From assembly GCA_038087015.1 (NCBI GenBank), contig JASBNA010000085.1, forward strand, positions 91,266 through 155,265: DNA of 64,000 bases, in the 5' to 3' direction. The notes beneath the pieces were generated by a model. It made no database searches. It was not told where the DNA came from and saw only the letters and a list, made by a program, of their open reading frames with translations. Shown here one piece after another: positions 21,689 through 33,813 of this stretch. How positions within the stretch are numbered: position 1 is the stretch's first letter; every line of letters starts with the position of its first letter. A program made the translations under genes and the position numbers. Source of the stretch: Cerrena zonata (Eukaryota > Basidiomycota > Agaricomycetes > Polyporales > Cerrenaceae).

Positions 21689-23827
21689 TCAGTTATTGCC
21701 GTGAATCAAACCAAAGTTCGGTGGTGTGCTCCTGTCTCGAACATTTCTAAATATCGTTGAGATCCTAAGTGATGTGATGAGTTGTCGTAGTTTGGGAACA
21801 CCCGAGACCGAAAGACATACCTCAAAATCTCATCCGAGAGACGTAGATCCACCGGCTCTGACATCTCAAGGGCTGCACGATCCTCTTCTGTCAGTTCAGA
21901 GAGCCACTTTGTGTCGTAAAAGTTTCGTGGTAGACCACGTGGAGGCTCGCTGGGAGCTTGTACGCGCGTCGAGCCACGGGTCCTCCACCTGGGCATTTTC
22001 CCTCGTTTGGGTTGCGCATTGGGCTTCCACCGCTTGCTCATATGTACATGATCCAGACGAACCATCCACTCCTCTGCTTCTGATGATCTCCAAGGTATTC
22101 TAAGGACAACGTTGCGTTTTTCATCATTGACATAAACCTCCTCGTCGTCACTAACTGCTTGATAGCAGATATTCCGCCACAGCGGTACGAATTTCTTGAG
22201 ATCCCTATCCATTCCGCAGATTTCCGCACGGCGGTCACGAAGCTAGCACCAACTCTGCAGTCAGACTTTGTTCAAGGTATGCCACAATAGCTACCACTTA
22301 CATATCTTCGGCGGTTCACTTGTGCGTTAGCCCTTGCTTCATCCAGTAAGGTTTGTGTAGATTCCCCATCATTTTGCTCGATGAGTAATTGCGTCTGGTA
22401 GCGTTTTCTGAGATATGTGAGGTGAGTGAAGAAAATATCAACAATGCTAGCAGTCTGTTCAGGCTCTCCCCACCCAATCCGAAGAAAGTCGATCACGAAA
22501 AGGTCTTTAAGTCGAATATTCCATGAAGAGCGTATGGTTTTGCCGCTTAAGTGAGGCCGCATGGGCTTTAAAACGGGACCTTCACCGCGTTTCAAGGAAA
22601 AGGCTTTGACGTTGGTTTCGACGGCAGCTACGATTGGGGAGCCGAGGTGGAAGGTATCACGATCCATGAGTCGAAGTATATGAAAACGGACCAGGGCCTA
22701 TCAAGTTTCTCAGTTAGAAATAGTTATAGTTGTATAACGCTCGCAAAAATCAACATTGAACTCCCCTGCAGTATCTTACGGTCCTCGTCACGTGGCATAG
22801 GATTATAGTGTGGTTTCTTCTTGTCGGCTTTGTCCCTCGGATTGCCTGCGCCTTGTGTTCTCGATTCTCCAGACTGTTCTTCTCGCTGCTTATCAAATAG
22901 GTCAAGCAACAGTCTCCGTAAATCTTGTACAGTTACTGGTGTATGCTTCAAAGATCAACAAGTGTCGGAATCAGCCAGATCCAGAGACAGCAATACATGG
23001 AAAGCAACATACAGGGTCCGCTGTCAACAGCTGCTGCATGAAGGCACTTGAGTCCATGATCATATCCTGGGAACAGAAGTGACATCGATCAGCCAGAGAA
23101 AGGGGAGGATAAAGATGAATAGTGACCTACGAGCTGGGTTTCTTGTTCAATGTTTTCCGGAGAGTCTCTTTCATCTTCATTCTTGCGCTCTCTATCCATA
23201 ACCAGGGGTACATAGTTGTCATGAGTGAAGTTGGTCCCAATGAGATCGAAACCATCCCATGCGGAACCAGCTTCACAACGGTTCGCGCTTTTCTGTACTG
23301 GTGGGAGGATATCGAAGCCATTCCAACCAGTTTCTTCAGATACCGAGGGTATGGTAAAGCCGTTCCAGGTCTGGGTACTGACCACAAGTTCTGCTGGGGG
23401 GCACAAAGGGTCCGGAGACTCGTTGTGAGAGTTACACGGACCGGCGGGTGTAGCAAGGTAACTCTGCGAATTGTTTCAGAAATGAATGTAACATTCTCCG
23501 GGCAGAAAGCGAGGCGAGTAGGGAGACATACAGTATTCTCTCGTTCCTTCCCTTTACCTTTGAGGCTGGGCTGACCGTGACAAGTATCACCTGGGTTATC
23601 TATTTGGAGGAGATCATCTGTCGATACAGTCACAAACAAATGCGAGCGGGTACACGGGAGGTCTCACTGGTATAGTCATCGTCGTCGCTCTCATCTTCTT
23701 CATAGATTGGTGACATTCTACTGTCATACATATCTCCAGAGTAATACATCTCTTTCTCCGACGTTGACGTGACCCGACTCCCTTCACCTTGACTTGAACG
23801 AGAGAAAGGTTTGAACCAAGACTGCAT
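21689..23827 (-). CDS. large multi-exon protein of an uncharacterised fungal family
   Basis: The start at 23827 (MQSWFKPFSRSSQGEG) is followed by an acidic segment (IYEEDESDDDDY). Several exons then join through GT..AG introns. One carries three related copies of a Trp-rich motif (TWNGFTIPS, GWNGFDILP, AWDGFDLIG). Later exons give HTPVTVQDLRRLLLDLFDKQ, a long conserved-looking core (DRDTFHLGSPIVAAVETNVK; WNIRLKDLFVIDFLRIGWG) and a C-terminal block (GLPRNFYDTKWLSELTEEDR; VDLRLSDEILR), stopping at 21689. The C-terminal block looks like proteins I associate with expanded, repeat-linked families of agaricomycetes, but I cannot name a domain or function. The three WNGF repeats could be short peptide-binding motifs; that is inference. 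Exon borders near 23400-23600 are the least certain. Confidence 0.6.
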
Positions 23828-24493
23828 GATAGGGTGGGGTGTGGGTGGAGGTGGTGACAATGAAAGAGACGTCAATACAACAAAGAAACAAAGGTCGGTG
23901 TGCCACTCGCCACTTGTTAGTGGCACCTACTAGAGATATGTATTACGTATGAACCCAGGCTCGAGATCCTACCAGTGATTCTTGTTGTAATCGTAGAAGC
24001 AGGCGTGTGCTTTTTGACGATATACGGGACCTGGAGAGACGCTACCAATGTACCTCTGGAGGCTCAATTTCAAAGGTCACGGGAAAGGTGATAATTAGCG
24101 AATGGAGAGTAAATGGAACACTAACAAGGGTGATCATGACATGAGATGGGTAACATCGGAGAGTAACGAAGTAGTCACCACTTACGAGACTTACTCGAGC
24201 CTAACGATAGCATGAATGCTGTACCAACTAGGCTGTGCGAGGCTCGATAAGGTACTACATGATACGACTAGTAGACCACACTTACCTTATCCCTTTAGTA
24301 ATGAAGTTTAGTCGATCCCGCCTCTGAGAAGTAGAGCAGGTGAATCGAAATGGTTCCAAAGAAACTGAGAAGTCTGTGAAGGTGTCAATAATGCTTCATT
24401 GCACGCTACGAATAGGGACTTTCCCTGATTGGGGTCATCTAGTCAGAACGGGCTATGACCAAGGACTTGACGTTGGATCGCGTCAGAAACGTG
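23828..24493. other. no supported gene
   Basis: Upstream region of the preceding gene. A 69-codon frame at 24340-24549 runs into the repeat fragment and is not supported. Confidence 0.4.
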
Positions 24494-24765
24494 GACCGAA
24501 TATCCGAGAGCAGGATGGTTGCAAGGGAGAGAACAACGAAGGTGGCTGATGGACCCCCGTCGATAGATCATCGCATCTGAATACCAGTCATATTTTGTAA
24601 TTTAGCATCCATTCGATACAGACTTGTGACATAAGCAAGTACCTGACCAGAGAAAGACACGCTGTCACTAAGCGACTCGAGACCCCAGCCTGAGTGGGTT
24701 GTCGACGTACCTCACCCTATTTTGAAACTTTCGGACTTACTGGGTTTATGTTTGTCGGTGGTTTG
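24494..24765 (+). repeat. fragment of the duplicated unit inside the spacer
   Basis: It matches 30407-30675 in the same orientation, and 10400-10660 inverted, with only scattered substitutions. The match covers the last 25 codons or so of the membrane/coiled-coil gene (from 'ggaccgaatatccgagagca') and its 3' flank. It is an isolated truncated copy. Confidence 0.85.
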
Positions 24766-25007
24766 CCACAGTTGATCTTGGTGATTCTCATGAGCATAAA
24801 GTCTGCAGCTGCGGAGTGGCTGGACCTTCTTGATTGGGACTCTCAAGTAGTTTGACAGCCGGTGTAGAGAATAAATAGGTTTTAGAAAATGAGAAGTGTC
24901 ATTGAGCTAGTTTTCTTGCATGTTGACTTAGTGATCCATACATGTCTAAGAGGTTGGGTTACGCGCCAGTAGGATTGCTATATAGCAATACAATTCAGTG
25001 AAAATTT

Positions 25008-26321
25008 TCAAGTACTCCATACATAAAGCAACGTAGAATTTATAACGTCAGGGTTGTAAGCCCCAGTAATGATAAAAGTAGTTTCGGCCTTATGAAACAC
25101 CTGAAGTTCGCAAAATAGGTATAGGCAGCCAAAATTTACAAGAGAAATAACTTACACCAAGAGTTTGAATTATTGTATTACCATCTACAATCCAACCAAT
25201 ATAAGATACTATAATGGAGGAGATAAGAGCAGGACTTTACCTTCATGGAGAAGTGTCTGGATGAATCGACCAGTGGAAGCATTCCATAACCTTGCCTTGC
25301 CTTCGGTCCCTCCTGTAATAATTACAGTCTCGGCTTTGTCAAGCCATAATGCAGGAAAGCAATATGTGAGACAGAGTCGGGGGTGACTGAAAGACATCTG
25401 GAGTTTTCCTGATGGGATGGACAGCACACTGTAGCCATTTTTGATATCATGAACTAGTATGACATCTCTCTTAGATGATGGTGTCATGAAACCACTAGAA
25501 GGTAAACCTCAAAACTCAAATGTGTCACACTTTGTCATATATGCACTCACCATATGTCTAGTCTCATGGACCAATCAACCTTAAAATTCCATTCTTCATC
25601 ATAGATGAAGCTCCTAGAATATCAAAACATTGTAAGGACATTACATTTGAGAATAGAGGTAAGAAACAGACCAAACTCCATGATATAGATAGCTTACTAG
25701 AAGCATCTCCTTCAAAGGGGACCAGAAAAGGCCTGTAACCACTATCTCATGCTCATCACTAGCTACAGGGCAGGAAATTACTGATAGCTTTTCCCAAGAT
25801 CCTGTTTTCAAGGTTAAAGGCAATATGCATGGGTTGAGTTTAATATATCAAACATACCCATACTGGGATTGAGACTCCACACTTGTGTGGTGGGTCCCCC
25901 TGCGATAGCAAGTACATTTGTGTCGGGTTTATAAGAAACTTGTTGTATAGAATAATGGAGTGCGTTGGTTCCAGTATAGACTATGTCACAGACCTGGCTA
26001 TGTAAGTACAGAAACCAAACAGATAAGTTCACTTACTTCATTCTTGAAAATACAATTAATTTGTCCTGTGATTGTACCAAATATAAGAGGCGTAAAACCC
26101 GGAGCACCGTACGAATCCATCCATTCAAGACATAACACTTCGTCGGGGGCAACGACCTTCATGATAATCTTGTTGGTCTCTATATTGTATACAACAATAA
26201 GACCTTTGGCATCGCAAACAGCCAGAAGTAGCCCGTTGATCGCAATAGAGTTGATTCTGTTATGAAGACCGAAGTCCAGAGTGCGCAAAGCTCTGAACGT
26301 GATGGCGTCCTGAGAAGTCAT
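25008..26321 (-). CDS. WD40-repeat protein
   Basis: The start at 26321 (MTSQDAITFRALRTLDFG) leads through about seven exons to a stop at 25008. Repeated blade-like segments are visible: INGLLLAVCDAKGLIVVYNI, EVLCLEWMDSYGAPGFTPLI, VLAIAGGPTTQVWSLNPSMG, EIVVTGLFWSPLKEMLLVSY, VIITGGTEGKARLWNASTG and, in the last exon, TTFIITGAYN..LLYVWST. The 'ITGG..G.ARLWN' type endings are typical of WD repeats. WD40 propellers are protein-binding scaffolds, and nothing here indicates the partner. Introns are short and GT..AG. The gene sits directly at the inner edge of the right duplicated arm, with its start about 165 bases from it. Confidence 0.7.
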
Positions 26322-26704
26322 TGCAACGAATATTCTAGACTTATAATTCAGAAATCCAGTACGGAGTGAGTTTTCGAGTTACGGTACAAACGTACATTGA
26401 TGATTGTGGAAGAAGTGATGTACAGGAGACCAGGGTATTGTCGTGCGGTAAAGACGTACAGACAAAGAACGAGCACTTAGTCACGGGAAATGGTGGGAAA
26501 GAATACAAGCGCCTGGCGTCTGGCACGCTGAGCAGGTCGACTCTGGTCGATCATGACTCCCATCTGTACTTCGGCATCATCTACTATCCGCTGGAGGGCT
26601 CGTCTGAGCTGTTGTGCACGGCAAAGACACGATGTGTCCAGTAGTGCATAGATGCGGCCACAGACGCAGTCAGTTGGTGGTCAGTCGCTGATGTCAGTGG
26701 TCGG

Positions 26705-26764
26705 TCCCAGTCAGTACCAGTCAGTACCAGTCAGTACCAGTCAGTACCAGTCAGTACCAGTCAG
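26705..26764 (-). repeat. 10-bp tandem repeat, right copy
   Basis: 'tcagtaccag' repeated about five times, the inverse of the array at 14284-14340. Confidence 0.9.
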
Positions 26765-27809
26765 TCGCTGACGTCGGTGATCAGTCACACATCTCGAGTG
26801 TCGTCTTTTTTCTCCGCAGGTTGTCCCACTAGGTATCATCCTATCGTATCAATGTTCTGCGTATACAAGCTGATCTGTTTCCGTATGTAGGATGTACTCT
26901 CGTTTCCAGGTTCATCTCGGAAGCCGTCCGAGCGACAACGCCAGATAGCGCGATCGATATCGTCACCAGAAGTATCGGCCTGCTCATACACAGTTGCAAC
27001 CTAACCTGGGACGGGCCTTTGACGACTCGGAGCTTCGCCAGGTTCTCTATTACTACTGGGACTGGACACGAACATGGTAAGCGAGGGCCTTTTTTACCTC
27101 TGAAATTCTGTCGACTGAAGTCGCTGGCCGTAGCACCGTGTTCCGCACCGATTACTGTATCATCCGACACTTCTCTTCGTCCTCAACTACGTTCTATGGA
27201 GGTAGCCTTGCGAAGACCTTGTTTCTTCATATGCGTTCTGTGGGTGATCGTCGGGGCTTCCCGTCCTGTCGGTGAGCGTGGTCACAAGCGGTGGATATGA
27301 CATGACCATCTGTCTGAGGACTCGTCTGGGCTGTTGTGCACGGCAAAGACATGATGTGTCCAGTAGTGCATAGATGCGGCCAGACACGCAGTCACCAGCC
27401 GGTGGTCGGTCACACATATTGTTTCCTGCTCACTCACGGTACCGCTGTTCTTTGCCCGTGTTGCTGTTTCTCGTATGCAGCTGACCCAGCTTCTACATGC
27501 AGGGTGTATGCCATGCATGGTCGAGACAATTGTCCACCCAATGCCCTCACTCCGTCTACGTTTCTCAGAGTGTAGAGACGATCGTATCCCGAAATTTCTC
27601 GCGGATGGAATCATAGAATGTGGTACTCATACTGCAGGTATCCTCAAGCATCCGTTCTACGACATCAATCAATACTGTGACAGGATCAGTTGACGAACTC
27701 CTAGGATTGCCAAGGTTGGACATGGGTTCCGTAAGTCGAGCCTCTCTTCGTCCCATAATATTCTGACGATTGGATTAGCGAAACAATGAACCAAGCCGAA
27801 GGTCATTCC

Positions 27810-29086
27810 ACGCTGGAAATGAAGCCTACGTCGCAATGAGTTTACATCGTTTCGCTCATATTCGAGTTTCCGCTAGAGGACTCAGCCTAGAATCCATCAC
27901 AACCGGGCTGCTAGTTCACTTTGGTCGTCCTGTTATCGCTGTTACCTCCATGTGTCCTTCTCGCATCCTCTATCGTCTTATTGTCTGTCTGAACAGTCAT
28001 TCTCACGCACGGATCTCTTTACGGATGGGTATTGCATCGTGACTCGATGCTACGCAAGTTAGATGGAAGAATCTTTGCTCGCAGGGCGCAAAGCCCATGC
28101 CGCTTTAGGAAAGGTTTCCCTCGCCGACCCTCGCATGCGTCTCTCTCCAGCTCAGAGGCTCTTTCGTCCCATTAGTCCGCCATAAATTATTTCATTGTTC
28201 ATATTGATTATCGTGGACCACGCCTGCATGCCGGGCTCTATTTGTGGTGTAAGTAAAATGTTATCATGAGCGAAGCCAAAACTAGTCACTAACAATTCTC
28301 GTTTGCAGAACTCGAAGTTAGGATGGAGGACGATTTCTCACCACAGCAAAGCTATCCACCACTCATCTTTCCTGCCATCGCCAATCACCATCACTTCAAA
28401 TCGCTTGGTGACGAGAGAAGGACTATGACTCCAGAATGTATCTCTCACACTTCGACGTGAATCCCTTAAGTTTTGGACGAGACGACACTTTACTCATATT
28501 TGAAGATGAGGTGCCCTAGCTCGTTGGGCGACTCGCTCATGACCGCAGTAATTGTTGAAGTACCTGTCTATCCAATGCATCGGTTTTCATACTTTTGTGT
28601 CCGCAATGGGTACTGACTTGCCCGTCCTCCAGGTAATCGCGGTGGTAACACCTGTTCTCGATATCTGCCCCCTCCTTCGGCATGGAGAGCAACGGTAGTG
28701 GCGTGTGTGTTCGATTCAGCCCCCTTACTCTTCGGCATATATCCTTCCCATACTGTTCAGGTCTCAAAGCACTAGCACGACCAGAAATGACCTCTTTGTC
28801 GACCTCGAATCTAACGTACCCTACTGTACAGAGGCACTCCTGTTAGGATTTGGAGGAGATAGTGAACTTTTCCATAAAGACCGTATAGCCTGCGCTCGTT
28901 GCGCGGTCGGGCATGGAAAGCGGAGCTCGGGAGATACAGCCGCCAACCGGCATGTGGGCCATGTGTGGCTTTTCGGAAATCAATCTCGTGCCACTGAAAC
29001 GTCCTCTCAAGTGCGCCTCTCTTTGTTCTTAACCATAGGACCTCTCCAAGCATCCAGCTGTAACATTTCGACTTTTGCCTCCAACG
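27810..29086. other. diverged core of the right arm, no supported gene
   Basis: The counterpart of 11943-13214, alignable only in patches. It contains short frames but no continuous gene, and the upstream region of the right membrane protein gene. Confidence 0.5.
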
Positions 29087-30493
29087 ATGTCGAATCCCAA
29101 CCCTGGAACTCACCCAACTCGTAAGCCCATGATTCCTTGCACACCTGTTTCAAATCAGTCTTGACCTCCTAACGTTTGGTTTACGTAGCCAATATTTCAA
29201 TCTCTTGGTCACAGAAGGAACAAAAATCAGGAGCCTTCTTTGACAACAGCGGACCGCGTACCACAATGACCAGAACCCTAGGTTATTTTCTGTGGCGATT
29301 GTTTTGGGACGTTTTACGTCTCTCATTCTCCATTCTGCGGTACCCACTAGCGTTACTCTGCGTGGTATGGATTTCTGGATGGGCCCTGTCAGCCTTCGCG
29401 ACGTTGATGCTGGATAAGATCGTCAGACCAGTATGCGATGTCCCCGTCCTTTCCACTTTCTGTGGCGATCTTGCCGCCCATCGTTTCGACAGCCGTCAGA
29501 CCGGCTCTGCTAGTACAGGCGTCGTTCCGAAGCCCGATTTTCCAGCTCTAGTCAGCTTGCAGAGCGTAAGCTTGAGCGAGCTGATGGCCGGTTCTGCAGA
29601 TGGTTCACAACTCTCCCTGGACATCAAAATGGCGCAAATGGCTACCAGCGATCTCATTTCCCTAGTCAAAGTCAGCGATCTGACTACACGCGGCTCCATC
29701 GCGGATGCGCTAGAAGCATTTGTAGACGAAGCCAGGGCCACCGCGCGTGATCTCCAGAAACTCAATGCAAGAGTCAGTGGCGCGGTTGATCAGTGAGTTT
29801 GAATCAGATTCCGGAGACGACGACTGAGCGAATCATTATATATGTAGTATCCTTGCTGCGAACGAGTATGCCTTCCGCACCATCGAATTTGAGACAGCCA
29901 AATCTACGAATGCGGGCCTCCTTCAAACAATATGGTCGTGGTCATGGCCTTTAACTGATGCCGAGTCTGGTGTTCAACGCGTCGTAGCTACCACTTTCCA
30001 GGATGTCATGAGTCTTTTTGCCACGCAAACGGGCCAAGTCGTGTTGCAATGCGAGTCTACGTTGACAAACTTGGATCGATTAGAGCAACGTCTTCATGTT
30101 TTACACGATATCCTTTCTCGTGAGCGCTCATCTGTTACAGGTGAACAATCCCAGGTTTTGTCTGAACTCTGGACGATGCTTGGTGGGAATAGAAGACGCC
30201 TATGGAATATCGACCAACGCCTGGACTTACTCCGGAATGTGGGCGAATACAGACTTCGAGCTCTAGCCCATGTCGGGAGAACCCTGCAACTCGTGCAGTC
30301 CATGGGCGAGGATATGGAAGAATTGAGGATTCGTGTGGCCACTCCCACTCTTGTCGAGGACCAGATCCCGATTGAAATTCAGCTTCGTGCCATCAGAGCA
30401 GCCGTGGACCGAATATCCGAGAGCAGGATGGTTGCAAGGGAGAGAACAGCGAAGGTGGCTGATGGACTCCCGTCAATAGATCATCGCATCTGA
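29087..30493 (+). CDS. membrane-anchored coiled-coil protein (right copy)
   Basis: Three exons (29087-29120, 29189-29792, 29848-30493) join in frame, about 427 residues, starting MSNPNPGTHPTPNISISWSQ. From MTRTLGYFLW to the end (DGLPSIDHRI) the protein is the same as the left copy. The first exon and the 20 or so residues around KEQKSGAFFDNSGPRTT differ. Domain layout is as in the left copy: short variable N-terminus, hydrophobic membrane segment, then about 350 helical residues. The abrupt change from diverged to identical sequence inside the second exon points to gene conversion or a recent exchange rather than simple duplication and drift. Confidence 0.7.
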
Positions 30494-31395
30494 GTACTAG
30501 TCATATTTTGTAATTTAGCATCCATTCGATACAGACTTGTGACATAAGCAAGTACCTGACCAGAGAAAGACACACTGTCACTAAGCGACTCGAGACCCCA
30601 GCCTGAGTGGGTTGTCGACGTACCTCACCCTATTTTGAAACTTTCGGACATACTAAGTTTATGTTTGTCGGACGGTGTTCTTTCCGGCCGGATCCGGTCT
30701 CATGTACTTAATAGGCGCCGTCGTCTCGTATTAATCATGACGTCAGATCAAGGAAGTAATGGGCGAAGCAGACTCGGTGGAGGACACTCCCAACTCGGAC
30801 TGCGGAGTACTAGTACTGACAGGTACTGACACACTTGTCCCGCCAACGTCAATGAATGTTTGGGAGTATTTTCTGGTTGTCAATAGTGCACAACAGTCGT
30901 CTGCCTACTGTACTGTTCGAATGCTCAGCGCTCAGACTTGATACTACTCGATAATTAGGGTGGAAAGGGTTGACTCACTTCTGGTATGCCCCTTGATCCT
31001 ACTCACTATACTCGCCCGATCCTTCAAAATGAATTCCGCTACTTTGCTCAACTAGATTTGTATGTATTCAGGATGTCTGACGAAATGGATATCTATGATC
31101 ACCAGTAACAGTTAACGTTCGTATTACGATGTGATCTGCGGACGTCGAATTAGGATATTCTCAGGTAGGAACATTATGTGTATTGCAAACGACATCATGA
31201 TCTGAGTCAAGACTACGGAGGCCGACTTGTCTAGCCCAAACTCGCAACTTCGGGACATTTTCTTTCAAGCTCGGCCATGTGCGAATCGTGTGGCGAAAAC
31301 TTGACTTAGTATCGGAGCCACTACCGTCTTTCATCTTACTCCTCCAAGATCCCTCGATCTCATCTGCTCATACATTCTAGCTAAGCTCTCCGGTG
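30494..31395. other. spacer between the two unit genes, right arm
   Basis: The inverted copy of 9668-10569, apparently identical by eye. No independent gene is supported. Confidence 0.5.
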
Positions 31396-32647
31396 ATGGT
31401 CGTGTCTACTAGATCTAGGTCCGGAGGCGACGGGAAAACAAAGGTCCCGTCATCTCATATAGACAGACCAACTCACCGTCAATTCCATCCAGGTAGTCCA
31501 CAAGCAATCAACCGGTCTACTGGTACTAGGCTCGCAATTGGTAAGCTTTCTCATATTCCCCCTGACTCGATTGCTGATAGCTTCACCGGCCCCAGCAGCT
31601 TCACACAAAAACGGTACCACCGTCGGGATTAGGGCTAGGATGAAAGCCAGAGCGGGGAAGAAACAGGCTTCAGGCTCTAATGTCCATATTGAGGATGAAC
31701 TCCACGGCGAGGCTCCTTCTGGGGCGCAGCGACTAGGGTATGAAAGACAACGTCCACATATCTTCATTCATGTTTGCTGATTATTTCAAAGTGACAGAGA
31801 ACAGAATCAGGATCCACCAGCCAATATCGCAGCTCCACCCGAAGACTCCGTGATCCCAGCTCAATTGGCTGAATTAGAGTACAAACATCCCCGGTATTCG
31901 CCGTTTGCAGCCCTTCCGGATTCCGTCCGTTTGCGATTGGAGCTGTCTTTGGAGAAAAAGAAACGCATCATCAGCCTGCAGGGTCAGATTGAAAGACATT
32001 TTTGTTGTCCCATGTGAGCTTTTCCCCTCACTATACTATCTCTTCCAAGTACTCATGTAGCTGTACTATTTTCTCTCTATAAGCTGTCTCGATGTCTTGT
32101 ACGTGGCCGAAAAACGGCTTTCTTTGTTTTGTATACTACTTTCTAAACAACATTTGATAGCACTCATCCTCAAATAATCAGCTCCACCAACTGTGGCCAC
32201 ACCTTCTGTGCGAAGTGTGTAGTCTCTTGGTACTTCGCAAAGATGGATCGCACTACAAGCTCATGGCCAAATGGTGTTGAATGTCCCGAATGCTGCCAAT
32301 CGATGACAGCGCCGAAGATCGGACAAGGTCGGAAGAGGCTTGCTTTTCCGTTCATATCGAATCGAATTGTCAACCTATTACTATGCGGCGCCATAAGAAT
32401 GGTGGGCGAATTGGTAGACGATATGTCGATCGATGATACATTGGAGAATATACCCGAGGGCTTCCTTCGCAGAGCTTTGAAATGGGGGAAGGGCGGTAAA
32501 GGACAGGAGGAATGGTTGAATAATACACGGTATGTTGAGAGTTTGGATGCTCATGCGTTTTCCATCTCATCTATCCTCTCAGATATTGGAAAGGAGAGAT
32601 CAGCCACATTGTCGACAATTGGGAGACCTTCACCAGCGATGAGCTGA
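31396..32647 (+). CDS. RING-finger protein, probable E3 ubiquitin ligase (right copy)
   Basis: The start is ATG 31396 (MVVSTRSRSGG). The exon order is as in the left copy. Linker exons are identical up to LQGQIE. The RING is then built from CCPICLDVL (after an intron), CGHTFCAKC and VECPEC. The region around the RING differs from the left copy at many positions (RHFCCPICLDVL against SYLCCSICFEIL; VVSWYFAKMDRTTSS against IVSWYFTKMDCATSS; the following 40 residues also differ), but all zinc ligands are kept. From MSIDDTLENIPEG to the end it is again identical. Both copies therefore appear functional, with diversification focused on the RING and the segment just after it. Confidence 0.75.
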
Positions 32648-32748
32648 AGGATTTGAAGCGGAGGTATTGCCAGTCGGGGAGAGATGGTCAGGTTAACGAA
32701 CATTAAATATGGTCGGTTTCAAGAACGGCAAGATATGTAACCTTCCTA

Positions 32749-33813
32749 TGTATAGCGTAGTGTGGTCAAGGTTGCATTGTAATTGTGTCTGACAATGGTA
32801 TAGGACAAGGTCAGTTAGCGGCAGATATTGCAAGCGACCGAACTCGGACTCCGTCCGATAAGTCATAGATTTTGTGTACGCGTATACATACTAGGTCAAT
32901 GGTGGGAAAGAATACAAGCGCCTGGCGTCTGGCACGCTGAGCAGGTCGACTCCGGTCGATCATGACTCCCATCTGTACTTCGGCATCATCTACTATCCGC
33001 TGGAGGGCTCGTCTGAGCTGTTGTGCACGGCAAAGACACGATGTGTCCAGTAGTGCATAGATGCGGCCACAGACGCAGTCAGTTGGTGGTCAGTCGCTGA
33101 TGTCAGTGGTCGGTCCCAGTCAGTACCAGTCAGTACCAGTCAGTACCAGTCAGTACCAGTCAGTACCAGTCAGTCGCTGACGTCGGTGATCAGTCACACA
33201 TCTCGAGTGTCGTCTTTTTTCTCCGCAGGTTGTCCCACTAGGTATCATCCTATCGTATCAATGTTCTGCGTATACAAGCTGATCTGTTTCCGTATGTAGG
33301 ATGTACTCTCGTTTCCAGGTTCATCTCGGAAGCCGTCCGAGCGACAACGCCAGATAGCGCGATCGATATCGTCACCAGAAGTATCGGCCTGCTCATACAC
33401 AGTTGCAACCTAACCTGGGACGGGCCTTTGACGACTCGGAGCTTCGCCAGGTTCTCTATTACTACTGGGACTGGACACGAACATGGTAAGCGAGGGCCTT
33501 TTTTACCTCTGAAATTCTGTCGACTGAAGTCGCTGGCCGTAGCACCGTGTTCCGCACCGATTACTGTATCATCCGACACTTCTCTTCGTCCTCAACTACG
33601 TTCTATGGAGGTAGCCTTGCGAAGACCTTGTTTCTTCATATGCGTTCTGTGGGTGATCGTCGGGGCTTCCCGTCCTGTCGGTGAGCGTGGTCACAAGTGG
33701 TGGATATGACATGACCATTTGTCTGAGGACTCGTTTGGGTTGTTGTGCACGGCAAAGACATGATGTGTCCAGTAGTGCATAGATGCGGCCAGACACGCAG
33801 TCACCAGCCGGTG
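32749..33813 (-). repeat. second, truncated duplicated unit in tandem with the right arm
   Basis: A contiguous reverse complement of 13642-14706. It overlaps the end of the right arm only across the 38-bp edge repeat (32749-32786). The right side is therefore a head-to-tail pair: one full unit and about 1 kb of a second. It ends abruptly at 'cagtcaccagccggtg' (33813). It includes its own 10-bp tandem array. Confidence 0.88.
33115..33174 (-). repeat. 10-bp tandem repeat, third copy
   Basis: The same 'tcagtaccag' array as at 26705-26764. Confidence 0.9.

Larger units (their letters stand above)
26488..32786 (-). repeat. right arm of the inverted duplicated unit
   Basis: This is the reverse complement of 8296-14550. 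The inner border is at 'ggtgggaaagaatacaagcg' (26488); 26322-26487 has no counterpart in the left arm. Blocks at about 26488-27780, 29260-32000 and 32430-32740 look identical to the left arm. Blocks at 27800-29250 and 32010-32430 are diverged. It carries intact second copies of both unit genes. Confidence 0.9.
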
